Assembly: GCA_013696185.1 (NCBI GenBank)
Contig: JACCZA010000335.1
Span: 1-8,304, forward strand
Direction: 5' to 3'
DNA: 8,304 bases
Source: Actinomycetota bacterium
Lineage (GTDB): Bacteria > Actinomycetota > Thermoleophilia > Gaiellales > Gaiellaceae
Every line of letters starts with the position of its first letter. Position 1 is the first letter of the stretch. Under the pieces are notes generated by a model, which made no database searches, was not told the DNA's origin, and saw nothing but the letters and a program-made list of their open reading frames with translations. The position numbers were made by a program, and so were the translations under genes. Of the stretch, positions 1 to 6,072 are shown one piece after another.

Positions 1-537
1 CGCAAGATCGGCACGCTCTTCGTCGTCGGCGACGTCGAGGAGGTGCTCGCCCGCTCGCGCTCGCTGTTGCTCGATCCGCTCTACGGGCACCCGGCGGAGC
101 TGCGCCACGTCGGGCGCGCCGACTTCCGCGAGACCGTGAAGGAGCTCTCCCAGCTGGACGGCGCCTTCGTCGTCGACGAGGAGGGGACGTTCGTCTCGGC
201 GGGTCGCTACGTCGAGGTCGACGTTACCTCGCCGACCAACTTCCTCCCCGGCCTCGGCACGCGCCATGCGGCAGGCGCCTCGATCAGTGCGGCGACGGGC
301 GCCATCGCCGTCGTCGTCTCGCAGAGCTCCGTCGTGCGCGTGTTCGCGGGCGGGGAGGTGCGGGCCGAGATCATTCCCGAGCTCTTCCTGATGAACAAGC
401 AGCGGCTGTTCGCAGCCGACCCCGCCGTGCGCGTCGTCGCCGATGCCGGGCTCACGCTCGCGCTCGCCGGTGCCCCGCGCGCTAGCGCGAGCTCGTTCGC
501 TGATGGGCGAGGTACTCGAGCAGGTCCGAGCGGGTGA
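1..537 (+). CDS. Diadenylate cyclase (DAC/DisA_N) domain protein, 5' end outside the window
   Basis: The frame is open from base 1 to the TGA at 535-537, so the N-terminus lies outside the window. The visible 178 residues begin inside the fold (IGTLFVVGD at about bases 7-33). They carry the two signature blocks of DAC domains, which condense two ATP into cyclic di-AMP: LDGAFVVDEEG, with the DGA triplet at 157-165, and GTRHAAGASIS, with the RH pair at 262-267. A strand-rich VVVSQSSVVRVFAGGEV segment follows, as expected. The spacing and the IGTLFVVGD start resemble the archaeal/CdaZ-like branch more than DisA or CdaA, from memory. The canonical RHR reads RHA here, so activity is not certain. 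The last 18 residues are Ala/Gly/Ser/Arg-rich, overlap the opposite gene and look like a non-domain tail. DAC identity is well supported; subtype and activity are inferred. Confidence 0.85.
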   Translation, partial: RKIGTLFVVGDVEEVLARSRSLLLDPLYGHPAELRHVGRADFRETVKELSQLDGAFVVDEEGTFVSAGRYVEVDVTSPTNFLPGLGTRHAAGASISAATGAIAVVVSQSSVVRVFAGGEVRAEIIPELFLMNKQRLFAADPAVRVVADAGLTLALAGAPRASASSFADGRGTRAGPSG

Positions 538-1879
538 GCACGCCCGCCGGTCGGCCGTCGCGCGCCACGACGACGGCACCGCTGCCGCCGCTCATCGCCG
601 CGTAGACCTCGTCGACGGACTCGTCGGCAGCCACGGCGGCGAGCGGCGGCTGCATCGCTGCTGCGACGTCCTCGTTCAGGGCGTCGGGATTCTTGAACAC
701 GCGGTCGAGTAGGCCGCGCTCCTGCAGGGAGCCGACGACGTCGGCGAGCGACTCGACCGGCTCGTGCCGCACGACCGGGAGCTGCGAGATCGAGTAGCGC
801 TGCATCACGTCGATCGCGTCGCCGACCTTCGCGTGCGATCCGACAGTGACCAGCTCGGGCACGTGGCCGTTCTCCGAGCGCTTGAAGCGCAGTACCTCCT
901 CGACGGTCGGCGCGGGCGCGCGCCGCTCGAGGAAGCCGTACTGGAGCATCCAGTTGTCGTCGTAGAACTTCGACAGGTACGAGCGACCGCCGTCGGGCAT
1001 GAAGCCGAGGATCTTCGTGCCCGGGCCGTAGCGCCGAGCGACCTCGAGCATCGCCCACACGGTCGTCCCGCACGAGCCGCCGCCGAGGACGCCCTCCTCG
1101 CGGGCGAGCTGTCTCGCGGTCAGGAACGAGTCGCGGTCGGACACGGTCACCCACTCGTCCACGACAGCGGGGTCCATCGTGTCGGGCCACGTGTCCTTGC
1201 CGATGCCCTCGACCAGGTAGGGGTGCACGGAGTCGGAGGAGTAGACCGAGCCCTCTGGATCCGCGCCGACGATGTGCACCCCGGGCTTCCGCTCCTTCCA
1301 GAACCGGCCGAGGCCCGAGATCGTGCCGCCGGTGCCAACCGAGATCACGATCACGTCGAGCTCGCCGCCGGTCTGCTCCCAGAGCTCCGGCCCGGTCGTC
1401 TCGTAGTGCGCCTCGGGGTTCGCCATGTTGGAGTACTGGTCGGGCTTGAACCCGCCGGGGATCTCCTCGGCGAGGCGGTCGGAGACCGAGTAGTAGCTCT
1501 CGGGGGAGTCGTGCTCGACCGCAGTCGGGGTGATCACCACCTCGGCGCCGTAGGCCCGCAGCGTCGAGATCTTCTCCTGGCTCATCTTGTCCGGCATGAC
1601 GAAGATGCAGCGGTAGCCCTTGATCGCGGCAGCGATCGCGAGCCCGACGCCCGTGTTGCCGGAGGTCGGCTCGACGATCGTGCCGCCGGGCCTGAGCGTG
1701 CCCGCGCGCTCGGCGGCCTCGATCATCGCGAGGCCGATCCGGTCCTTCACCGAGGCGCCGGGATTGAGGTACTCGAGCTTCGCGAGCAAGGTCGGCGCGA
1801 GGCCGCGCCCCAGCTTCTGCAGGCGCACGATCGGGGTGTTCCCGACGAGCTCCAGCACCGTCGGATAGGTGCGATTCAT
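482..1879 (-). CDS. cbs: Cystathionine beta-synthase (PLP-dependent, with C-terminal CBS-domain pair)
   Basis: This 465-residue fold-type II PLP enzyme is expected to condense serine and homocysteine to cystathionine in the cytosol (reverse transsulfuration). The PLP lysine is K45 in NPGASVKDRI. The substrate loop PTSGNTG lies at 71-77, the phosphate-binding GTGGT at 182-186 and GGGSCGTT at 267-273. The block PDGGRSYLSKFYDD (295-308) is typical of cystathionine beta-synthases rather than plain CysK/CysM. Residues about 340-460 form a Bateman pair of CBS domains (ISQLPVV; AGVLTRSDLLEYLAHQR), a likely ligand-sensing unit. There is no N-terminal heme region. The ATG start is chosen because MNRTYPTVLELVGNTPIVRL is the usual family start. 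The gene lies 51 bp downstream of purH on the same strand but has its own -10-like box. An O-acetylserine or O-phosphoserine sulfhydrylase role is a less likely alternative. Confidence 0.93.
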   Translation of the reverse strand: MNRTYPTVLELVGNTPIVRLQKLGRGLAPTLLAKLEYLNPGASVKDRIGLAMIEAAERAGTLRPGGTIVEPTSGNTGVGLAIAAAIKGYRCIFVMPDKMSQEKISTLRAYGAEVVITPTAVEHDSPESYYSVSDRLAEEIPGGFKPDQYSNMANPEAHYETTGPELWEQTGGELDVIVISVGTGGTISGLGRFWKERKPGVHIVGADPEGSVYSSDSVHPYLVEGIGKDTWPDTMDPAVVDEWVTVSDRDSFLTARQLAREEGVLGGGSCGTTVWAMLEVARRYGPGTKILGFMPDGGRSYLSKFYDDNWMLQYGFLERRAPAPTVEEVLRFKRSENGHVPELVTVGSHAKVGDAIDVMQRYSISQLPVVRHEPVESLADVVGSLQERGLLDRVFKNPDALNEDVAAAMQPPLAAVAADESVDEVYAAMSGGSGAVVVARDGRPAGVLTRSDLLEYLAHQRTSSR

Positions 1880-1885
1880 CGCGAC

Positions 1886-1891
1886 AGGGTA
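1886..1891 (-). promoter_or_regulatory. Candidate -10 box of a leaderless promoter for cystathionine beta-synthase
   Basis: Read on the minus strand the bases are TACCCT, followed by six bases (GTCGCG) and then the ATG at 1879-1877. This fits the actinobacterial TANNNT -10 consensus with transcription beginning at or within a base or two of the start codon. No good Shine-Dalgarno lies at the usual distance. No convincing -35 hexamer is visible about 17 bases further upstream, so the call rests on the -10 match and its position. Confidence 0.4.
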
Positions 1892-1930
1892 CGCCCTCGA
1901 GCCCGCCGGCAGCCCGGTGAGCCCCCGGCC

Positions 1931-3478
1931 CTAGTGCCGGAAGTGCCGCCGGTGCGTCAGCACCATCGCGGCGCCCGCCGTCTCGACCGCGCGCAGCACC
2001 TCGCCGTCGCGCTTCGACCCGCCGGGCTGCACGATCGCCGCGATGCCTGCGTCGAGCGCCAGGCGGGGGCCGTCGGCGAAGGGGAAGAACGCGTCCGAGG
2101 CGAGAACCGCGCCCTCGAGCGCGTGCCCGCTCGCCCGCGCGCGCTCGAGCGCGATCCGAACCGACTGGACGCGGCTCGTCTGGCCGGTGCCGAGCCCGAT
2201 CGTCTGCCGCCCCCGCGCGAGCACGATCGCGTTGGAGCCCACGTGGCGGCAGATCCGCCAGGCGAAGAGGAGATCCTCCCAGAGCTCCTCCGAGACCGAG
2301 CCCGTGGCGACCTCCATGTCCGCGCGGCGGTCGATCTCCCAGTCTCGCTCCTGCACGAGCAGGCCGCCGAGGACGCGCTTGAAATCACGCTCGGCGGCGT
2401 CGAAGCCGCGCCGCTCGCGGTTGAGCAGGAGCCTCAGGTCCGGCTTCGCCTGCAGCAGCGCCAGCGCCTCCTCGTCGTAGCCGGGGGCGAGCAGGACGTC
2501 GACGAAGCGCTCCGCGAGGCGCGCGCCGAGCTCGCCCTGCACCGGCCGGTTGAGCGCGCAGACCATGCCGAAGGCCGACTCCGGGTCGGCCGCGAGGGCG
2601 CGCTCGTAGGCCTCCTCGATGCTCTCTCCGACCGCGACGCCGCACGGGTTCGCGTGCTTGACGATCACGCACGTGGGGCGCGTGAACTCGCGCATGATCA
2701 GCCGCGCGGCGTTCAGGTCGAGCAGGTTGACGAGCGACAGCGAGCGTCCGTGCAGCTGCGTCACCTGCGAGAGGAGGTGCCGGCGGGCGCCGCTCTCCGT
2801 GTAGTAGGCGGCGCGCTGGTGCGGGTTCTCCCCGTACGCGAGGTCGAGGTGCTTCGTGAACGAGGCGACGAAGCGCTCGGGCAGCGTCTCCTCCTCGGCG
2901 GTGCGCGCGAACCAGCGAGCGAGCGCCGCCTCGTAGTGCGCCGAGGAGGCGAAGGCCTCGGCCGCGAGCCGGCGGCGCGTCTCGAGCGACAGCTCGCCCT
3001 CGGCCCTGAGCTCGGCCAGCACGCCCTCGTACTGATCGGGCCGGCACAGGACCGCGACGTGCGCGAAGTTCTTCGCCGCGCCCCGCAGGAGCGAGGAGCC
3101 GCCCACGTCGATCAGCTCGACCGCCTCCTCGTCGGTGACGCCCTCGCGCCGCACTGCCTCCTCGAAGGGGTAGAGGTTGACGCAGACGAGGTCGAACGGC
3201 TCGACGCCCTCCTCGCTCAGCGTCGCCATGTCCTCCGGACGGTCGCGGCGGGCGAGCACGGCCGCGTGCACGGCGGGGTGCAGCGTCTTCACGCGCCCGG
3301 CGAGGAGCTCGGAGACGCCGGTCAGCTCCTCGACGGGACGGGCGGGGATGCCCTGCTCGGCGAGGTGGGCGGCGGTTCCGCCCGAGGCGACGAGCTCGGC
3401 GCCGCCCTCCACGAGCGCGCGCGCCAGGTCGGCCAGTCCGGTCTTGTCCGACACCGAGAGGAGGGCGCGACGGATCAC
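1931..3478 (-). CDS. purH: Bifunctional AICAR formyltransferase / IMP cyclohydrolase
   Basis: PurH (515 residues, normal length) performs the last two steps of IMP synthesis: formylation of AICAR with 10-formyl-tetrahydrofolate, then ring closure. The N-terminal MGS-like cyclohydrolase domain (about 1-195) shows LLSVSDKTGL, ASGGTAAHL (31-39), GRVKTLHPAVH (61-71) and VNLYPF (100-105). The transferase domain (about 200-515) shows YGENPHQ (215-221), the catalytic KHANPCG (274-280), SNAIVLA (415-421), SDAFFPFADG (461-470) and QPGGSKRD (484-491), ending in the usual HFRH. The start is a GTG that overlaps the purN stop in GTGA. A GGAG (3486-3483) lies four bases before it, a short but usable ribosome-binding distance, which suggests coupled translation. 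The block usually written QLHGKxLS reads QLHGRSLS, a mild change. Identification is secure. Confidence 0.97.
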   Translation of the reverse strand: MIRRALLSVSDKTGLADLARALVEGGAELVASGGTAAHLAEQGIPARPVEELTGVSELLAGRVKTLHPAVHAAVLARRDRPEDMATLSEEGVEPFDLVCVNLYPFEEAVRREGVTDEEAVELIDVGGSSLLRGAAKNFAHVAVLCRPDQYEGVLAELRAEGELSLETRRRLAAEAFASSAHYEAALARWFARTAEEETLPERFVASFTKHLDLAYGENPHQRAAYYTESGARRHLLSQVTQLHGRSLSLVNLLDLNAARLIMREFTRPTCVIVKHANPCGVAVGESIEEAYERALAADPESAFGMVCALNRPVQGELGARLAERFVDVLLAPGYDEEALALLQAKPDLRLLLNRERRGFDAAERDFKRVLGGLLVQERDWEIDRRADMEVATGSVSEELWEDLLFAWRICRHVGSNAIVLARGRQTIGLGTGQTSRVQSVRIALERARASGHALEGAVLASDAFFPFADGPRLALDAGIAAIVQPGGSKRDGEVLRAVETAGAAMVLTHRRHFRH

Positions 3479-4032
3479 CCCGCTCCGACCGGGTCGGCGA
3501 GGAGGAGCCTGACCGCCCGCGGCAGCAGGCGGTGCTCGACTGTCTGGATCCTGGTGCGCAACGTCTCGACCGAGTCTCCATCGACAACGGGGACCGATTC
3601 CTGCAGCAGGACCGCTCCGGAGTCGATGCCCTCGTCGACGAGGTGCACGGTCGCGCCGGTCTCGGCCACGCCTGCGGCGAGCGCGTCGGCGACCGGGCGC
3701 ACGCCCGGGAACGCGGGGAGGAGGGCCGCATGGACGTTGACGATGCGGTCGGGGAAGCGCTCGAGGAACGCTGGGCGCAGGAGCTCCATGAAGCCCGCCG
3801 CGACGACGAGCTCGACGCCGCGGCCTGCCAGCCAGTCGGCCATCGCCTCGTCGCGCTCCTCACGGGCCGCGAAGTCGGCGAGGGCGAACACCGCCGTCTC
3901 GATGCCCGCCTCCTCCGCGCGCGCGAGCGCCGGAGCCCTCGGCGTGCTCGAGGCGACCGCGGCGATCGGCAGCCCGTCGTCGATCATCGCCTGGAGGTTC
4001 GTGCCCTCACCCGAGACGAGGACGCCGATCAC
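3475..4032 (-). CDS. purN: Phosphoribosylglycinamide formyltransferase (10-formyl-THF dependent)
   Basis: PurN transfers a formyl group from 10-formyl-tetrahydrofolate to GAR (step 3 of purine synthesis). The product is 185 residues, slightly short for the family (about 190-215). The first residues, VIGVLVSGEGTNLQAMID, match the family start. The catalytic triad is visible as N99 and H101 in NVHAALLP and D137 in VDEGIDSG; the usual NxHPS motif reads NVHAA here. The same frame stays open upstream to about 4719, but that part only shadows purM and is not protein-like. The GTG at 4032-4030 is chosen because it fits the family N-terminus and overlaps the purM stop as GTGA. The gene sits between purM and purH, consistent with translational coupling. 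The glutamine-independent, formate-using PurT is excluded by size and motifs. Confidence 0.95.
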   Translation of the reverse strand: MIGVLVSGEGTNLQAMIDDGLPIAAVASSTPRAPALARAEEAGIETAVFALADFAAREERDEAMADWLAGRGVELVVAAGFMELLRPAFLERFPDRIVNVHAALLPAFPGVRPVADALAAGVAETGATVHLVDEGIDSGAVLLQESVPVVDGDSVETLRTRIQTVEHRLLPRAVRLLLADPVGAG

Positions 4033-4964
4033 GCCCAGCGCACCCCGGCTCCGGGCTCGAGCCCGCCGATCACGAGGCCCGCGTCGGCCGACCCGGCCGG
4101 CACGACCGCGCACATCCCGATGCCGAGGTTGAAGACGCGTCGCAGCTCGTCCTCGTCCACGCCCTGCTCGGCCAGCCAGTCGTAGACCGGGGGGCGGGCC
4201 CACGCCGCCGTGTCGAGGGTCGCGCCGAGGCCGGGCGGTAGCACGCGCGCGAGGTTGCCGGAGAGGCCGCCGCCGGTCACGTGCGCGAGTGCCCGCACGT
4301 CGGCGCGAGCGCGTAGCGCACGCACGTCCTCCAGGTAGAGGCGCGTCGGGGGCAGGAGGAGGTCGGCGTCGAAGTCGCCCTCCCCGACGAGGCGGCGGAC
4401 GAGGGAGAAGCCGTTCGCGTGCAGACCGGAGGACGGGAGGCCGAGCACGAGGTCGCCCGCCTCGCAGCGCGAGCCGTCGACCAGGCGCTCGCGCTCGACG
4501 AGGCCGATGCACGTGCCCGCGAAGTCGAGCTCGCCGTCGCGGTAGATACCCGGCAGCTCCGCGGTCTCGCCGCCGAGGAGCGCGCAGCCGGCCGCGCGGC
4601 AGACCTCCGCCGCCCCCTCCACGAGCTCGGCGACCTGCTCGAGCTCGATCCGGGCGGCGGCGACGTAGTCGAGCAGGAAGAGCGGATCGGCGCCGCACGT
4701 GAGGACGTCGTTGATGCAATGGGCGGCCAGGTCCGCGCCGGCCCAGCGCAGCTTGCCCGCCCTGCGGGCGAGGACGAGCTTGGAGCCGACGCTGTCTGTC
4801 GAGGCCGCGAGCAGGCGGGTGCCGTCGAGGGCGAACAGTCCCGCGAAGCCGCCGAAGGCACCGGCGACGGCGTCCGTGCGCGTGGAGTGGACGGCGCCCC
4901 GCAGCCTCTCGACGACGGCCTCCGCGGTCGCGAGCGAGACGCCTGCAGCCTCGTACGTGGTCAC
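4029..4964 (-). CDS. purM: Phosphoribosylformylglycinamidine cyclo-ligase (AIR synthetase)
   Basis: PurM closes the imidazole ring of FGAM using ATP to give AIR (step 5). The product has 311 residues, a little shorter than the usual 330-350. Family motifs run in order: STDSVGSKL (55-63, usually TDGVGTKL), INDVLTCGADPLFLLDY (84-100), LGGETAELPG (130-139), GLPSSGLHANGFSLVR (175-190), HVTGGGLSGNLARVLP (228-243) and VFNLGIGM (277-284). The start is a GTG with no clear Shine-Dalgarno in front; a -10-like TAGACT ends seven bases upstream, suggesting a leaderless message. The gene is the first of the purM-purN-purH block. Its stop overlaps the purN start by four bases. It diverges from ctaG across 61 bp. 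Identification is secure; the exact start is slightly less so. Confidence 0.96.
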   Translation of the reverse strand: MTTYEAAGVSLATAEAVVERLRGAVHSTRTDAVAGAFGGFAGLFALDGTRLLAASTDSVGSKLVLARRAGKLRWAGADLAAHCINDVLTCGADPLFLLDYVAAARIELEQVAELVEGAAEVCRAAGCALLGGETAELPGIYRDGELDFAGTCIGLVERERLVDGSRCEAGDLVLGLPSSGLHANGFSLVRRLVGEGDFDADLLLPPTRLYLEDVRALRARADVRALAHVTGGGLSGNLARVLPPGLGATLDTAAWARPPVYDWLAEQGVDEDELRRVFNLGIGMCAVVPAGSADAGLVIGGLEPGAGVRWA

Positions 4965-4971
4965 CGGGGCG

Positions 4972-4977
4972 AGTCTA
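4972..4977 (-). promoter_or_regulatory. Candidate -10 box of the purM-purN-purH promoter
   Basis: On the minus strand the sequence reads TAGACT, then seven bases, then the purM GTG (4964-4962). This matches TANNNT, with a transcription start expected at or next to the GTG. There is no clear -35 motif and no Shine-Dalgarno. It lies in the 61-bp gap shared with the oppositely directed ctaG promoter, so the two polymerase sites would overlap or compete. Confidence 0.4.
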
Positions 4978-5013
4978 CGGCCGCCCCGAGACGGCAGCGC
5001 GGGAACGGGGCAC

Positions 5014-5019
5014 TACACT
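5014..5019 (+). promoter_or_regulatory. Candidate -10 box of a leaderless ctaG promoter
   Basis: TACACT is followed by CGAGCC and then the GTG at 5026-5028. The six-base gap between a good TANNNT box and the start codon is the arrangement expected of leaderless actinobacterial transcripts. ACGGCA at 4991-4996 stands 17 bases upstream but is only a weak -35 candidate. This box also supports 5026 as the true start of ctaG rather than the longer open frame that runs back into purM. Confidence 0.45.
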
Positions 5020-5025
5020 CGAGCC

Positions 5026-5889
5026 GTGTCGGCAACCGTGCTGACCGAGTGGTCGCTCGAGCCGCTCCAGCTCGCGCCGCTCGTGCTCGTGGCGGCCGCG
5101 TACGCACGGCGTGCGCGCACGCTCTCGGCCAGGGGGGCGCCCGTGCCGCGCCTGCGCCGGTGGAGCTTCGGCGTCGGGCTCGGGCTCGCCTTCCTCGCGC
5201 TCGCCTCGCCGCTGCACGAGCTCGGCGAGGAGCGCCTGTTCAGCGCCCACATGCTCCAGCACGTCCTGCTCGGGGATCTCGCCGCCCTGGCGCTCGTGCT
5301 CGGCCTGACCGGCCCGATCCTGCGGCCGGTGCTGGCCGTGCACGCGCTGAACCGCCTGCGCGTCCTCGCCCACCCGCTCGTGGCGCTGCCGCTCTGGGCG
5401 CTCAACCTGTACCTCTGGCACGTGCCTGCGCTCTACGAGGCGGCTCTCGGCTCCGGTGTCGTCCACGCGCTCGAGCACGTCTCCTTCTTCACGGCCGGGG
5501 CGCTGATGTGGGCGCCGGTGGTCGAGGTGCTGCCGGGGCCGGTCTGGTTCGGCACGGGCGCGAAGCTCGCCTACGTCGTCGCGGTCCGGCTGCTCGAGAC
5601 GGTGCTCGGCAACGTCTTCTTCTGGGCGGGCTCGGCCTTCTACGCGACGTACGAGCGGGCCGAGCGGCTCTGGGGGCTCTCCGCGCTCGCCGACCAGGGC
5701 ATCGCGGGTGGGATCATGATGATCGAGGGCTCCCTGGTCACGATCGGGGCCCTCGCCTGGCTCTTCCTGCGCCTCGCGCGCGAGGGCGAGCTGCGACAGG
5801 ACCTGCTCGAGCGCGGGCTCGACCCGAGAGCCGTGCGGCGGGCGGTGCGCTACGGGCGGGGGCACGAGCTCTCCGGCGGGGAGGCGTAG
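5026..5889 (+). CDS. ctaG: Caa3-type cytochrome c oxidase assembly factor CtaG-like membrane protein
   Basis: This 287-residue integral membrane protein has about seven hydrophobic segments (roughly 13-26, 47-62, 78-99, 114-131, 152-167, 180-200, 226-247). It ends in a charged, Arg-rich tail of about 38 residues, probably cytoplasmic. It shows the marks of the Caa3_CtaG family: SPL (61-63) followed by FSAHMLQH (72-79), LWHVPALYEAA (130-140), HALEHVSFFTAGALMW (147-162) and ADQGIAGGIMM (222-232). The conserved histidines H75, H79, H132, H147 and H151 are candidate metal ligands. In Bacillus, CtaG is needed for an active caa3 oxidase and is implicated in copper-centre assembly. The GTG at 5026 is chosen for its -10 spacing and because the frame upstream is antisense to purM. 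It has no functional link to the purine genes around it and points the opposite way. The family call is firm; the molecular role is inferred. Confidence 0.88.
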   Translation: MSATVLTEWSLEPLQLAPLVLVAAAYARRARTLSARGAPVPRLRRWSFGVGLGLAFLALASPLHELGEERLFSAHMLQHVLLGDLAALALVLGLTGPILRPVLAVHALNRLRVLAHPLVALPLWALNLYLWHVPALYEAALGSGVVHALEHVSFFTAGALMWAPVVEVLPGPVWFGTGAKLAYVVAVRLLETVLGNVFFWAGSAFYATYERAERLWGLSALADQGIAGGIMMIEGSLVTIGALAWLFLRLAREGELRQDLLERGLDPRAVRRAVRYGRGHELSGGEA

Positions 5890-5905
5890 CGGCCGGAGAG
5901 CGGGC

Positions 5906-5919
5906 TAGGGGCCTGTCCG
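5906..5919 (+). repeat. Left terminal inverted repeat of the palindromic element
   Basis: TAGGGGCCTGTCCG, an exact 14-base reverse complement of 6059-6072. The first two bases are the putative TA target. Confidence 0.85.
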
Positions 5920-6058
5920 CAAAATGGTTCGGGGCGCCTGGAACGCGTGAGGCACCACGATGCCGCGTCCTCGGTCGCGCCGATATGTCCTCATATCGAC
6001 GCTCCCTGCGTCCTTGCCTCCCGGTACCTCCCGCGCCCCAGCCACCGCGACCACTTCA

Positions 6059-6072
6059 CGGACAGGCCCCTA
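6059..6072 (-). repeat. Right terminal inverted repeat of the palindromic element
   Basis: CGGACAGGCCCCTA on the plus strand, the exact mate of 5906-5919. Its last three bases (CTA) are the complement of the purF TAG stop. Confidence 0.85.

Larger units (their letters stand above)
5906..6072. mobile_element. 167-bp palindromic MITE-like element flanked by TA, no coding capacity
   Basis: The two halves of this stretch are reverse complements of each other. Aligned by hand with one unpaired base near 5929, 58 of 81 positions pair, with exact pairing over the outer 14 and the inner 7 positions and a four-base loop (TCCT, 5988-5991). Both ends read TA-GGGGCCTGTCCG inward, so the element is bounded by TA on each side, as for elements that duplicate a TA target (IS630/Tc1-mariner type and some IS5 relatives). 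It contains no plausible gene. It lies between the convergent 3' ends of ctaG and purF and overlaps the purF stop codon by its last bases. Its RNA would fold into a long hairpin that could block read-through in both directions, although no U-tract follows on either side. It may be a miniature inverted-repeat element or a lineage-specific palindromic repeat; the parent transposon is not known to me. Confidence 0.7.

Noticed and set aside
3681..3710. PurN lacking a histidine after the FPG turn (position of E. coli His119), considered as a possible catalytic defect
   Set aside because: The main catalytic residues N99, H101 and D137 are present, and as I recall the human enzyme also lacks a histidine at this position, so it is normal family variation.
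764..4132. An open frame of 1,122 codons on the plus strand
   Set aside because: It runs antisense to cystathionine beta-synthase, purH and purN, is rich in Arg/Ala/Gly/Asp/His with no recognisable motifs, and is a GC-skew shadow of well-identified genes.
4965..5025. A purine riboswitch or PurR-type box in front of purM
   Set aside because: The gap is only 61 bp and is shared with a divergent promoter. No aptamer-like junction or recognisable repeat box is present.
5890..5905. A possible intrinsic terminator directly after ctaG
   Set aside because: The 16 bases are G-rich with no stem and no U-tract. Any termination there would depend on the long palindrome that follows.
5981..5998. CGATATG-TCCT-CATATCG read as a stand-alone repressor operator
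   Set aside because: It is the tip of the larger palindrome and lies between gene 3' ends, not in a promoter, so the hairpin explanation covers it.
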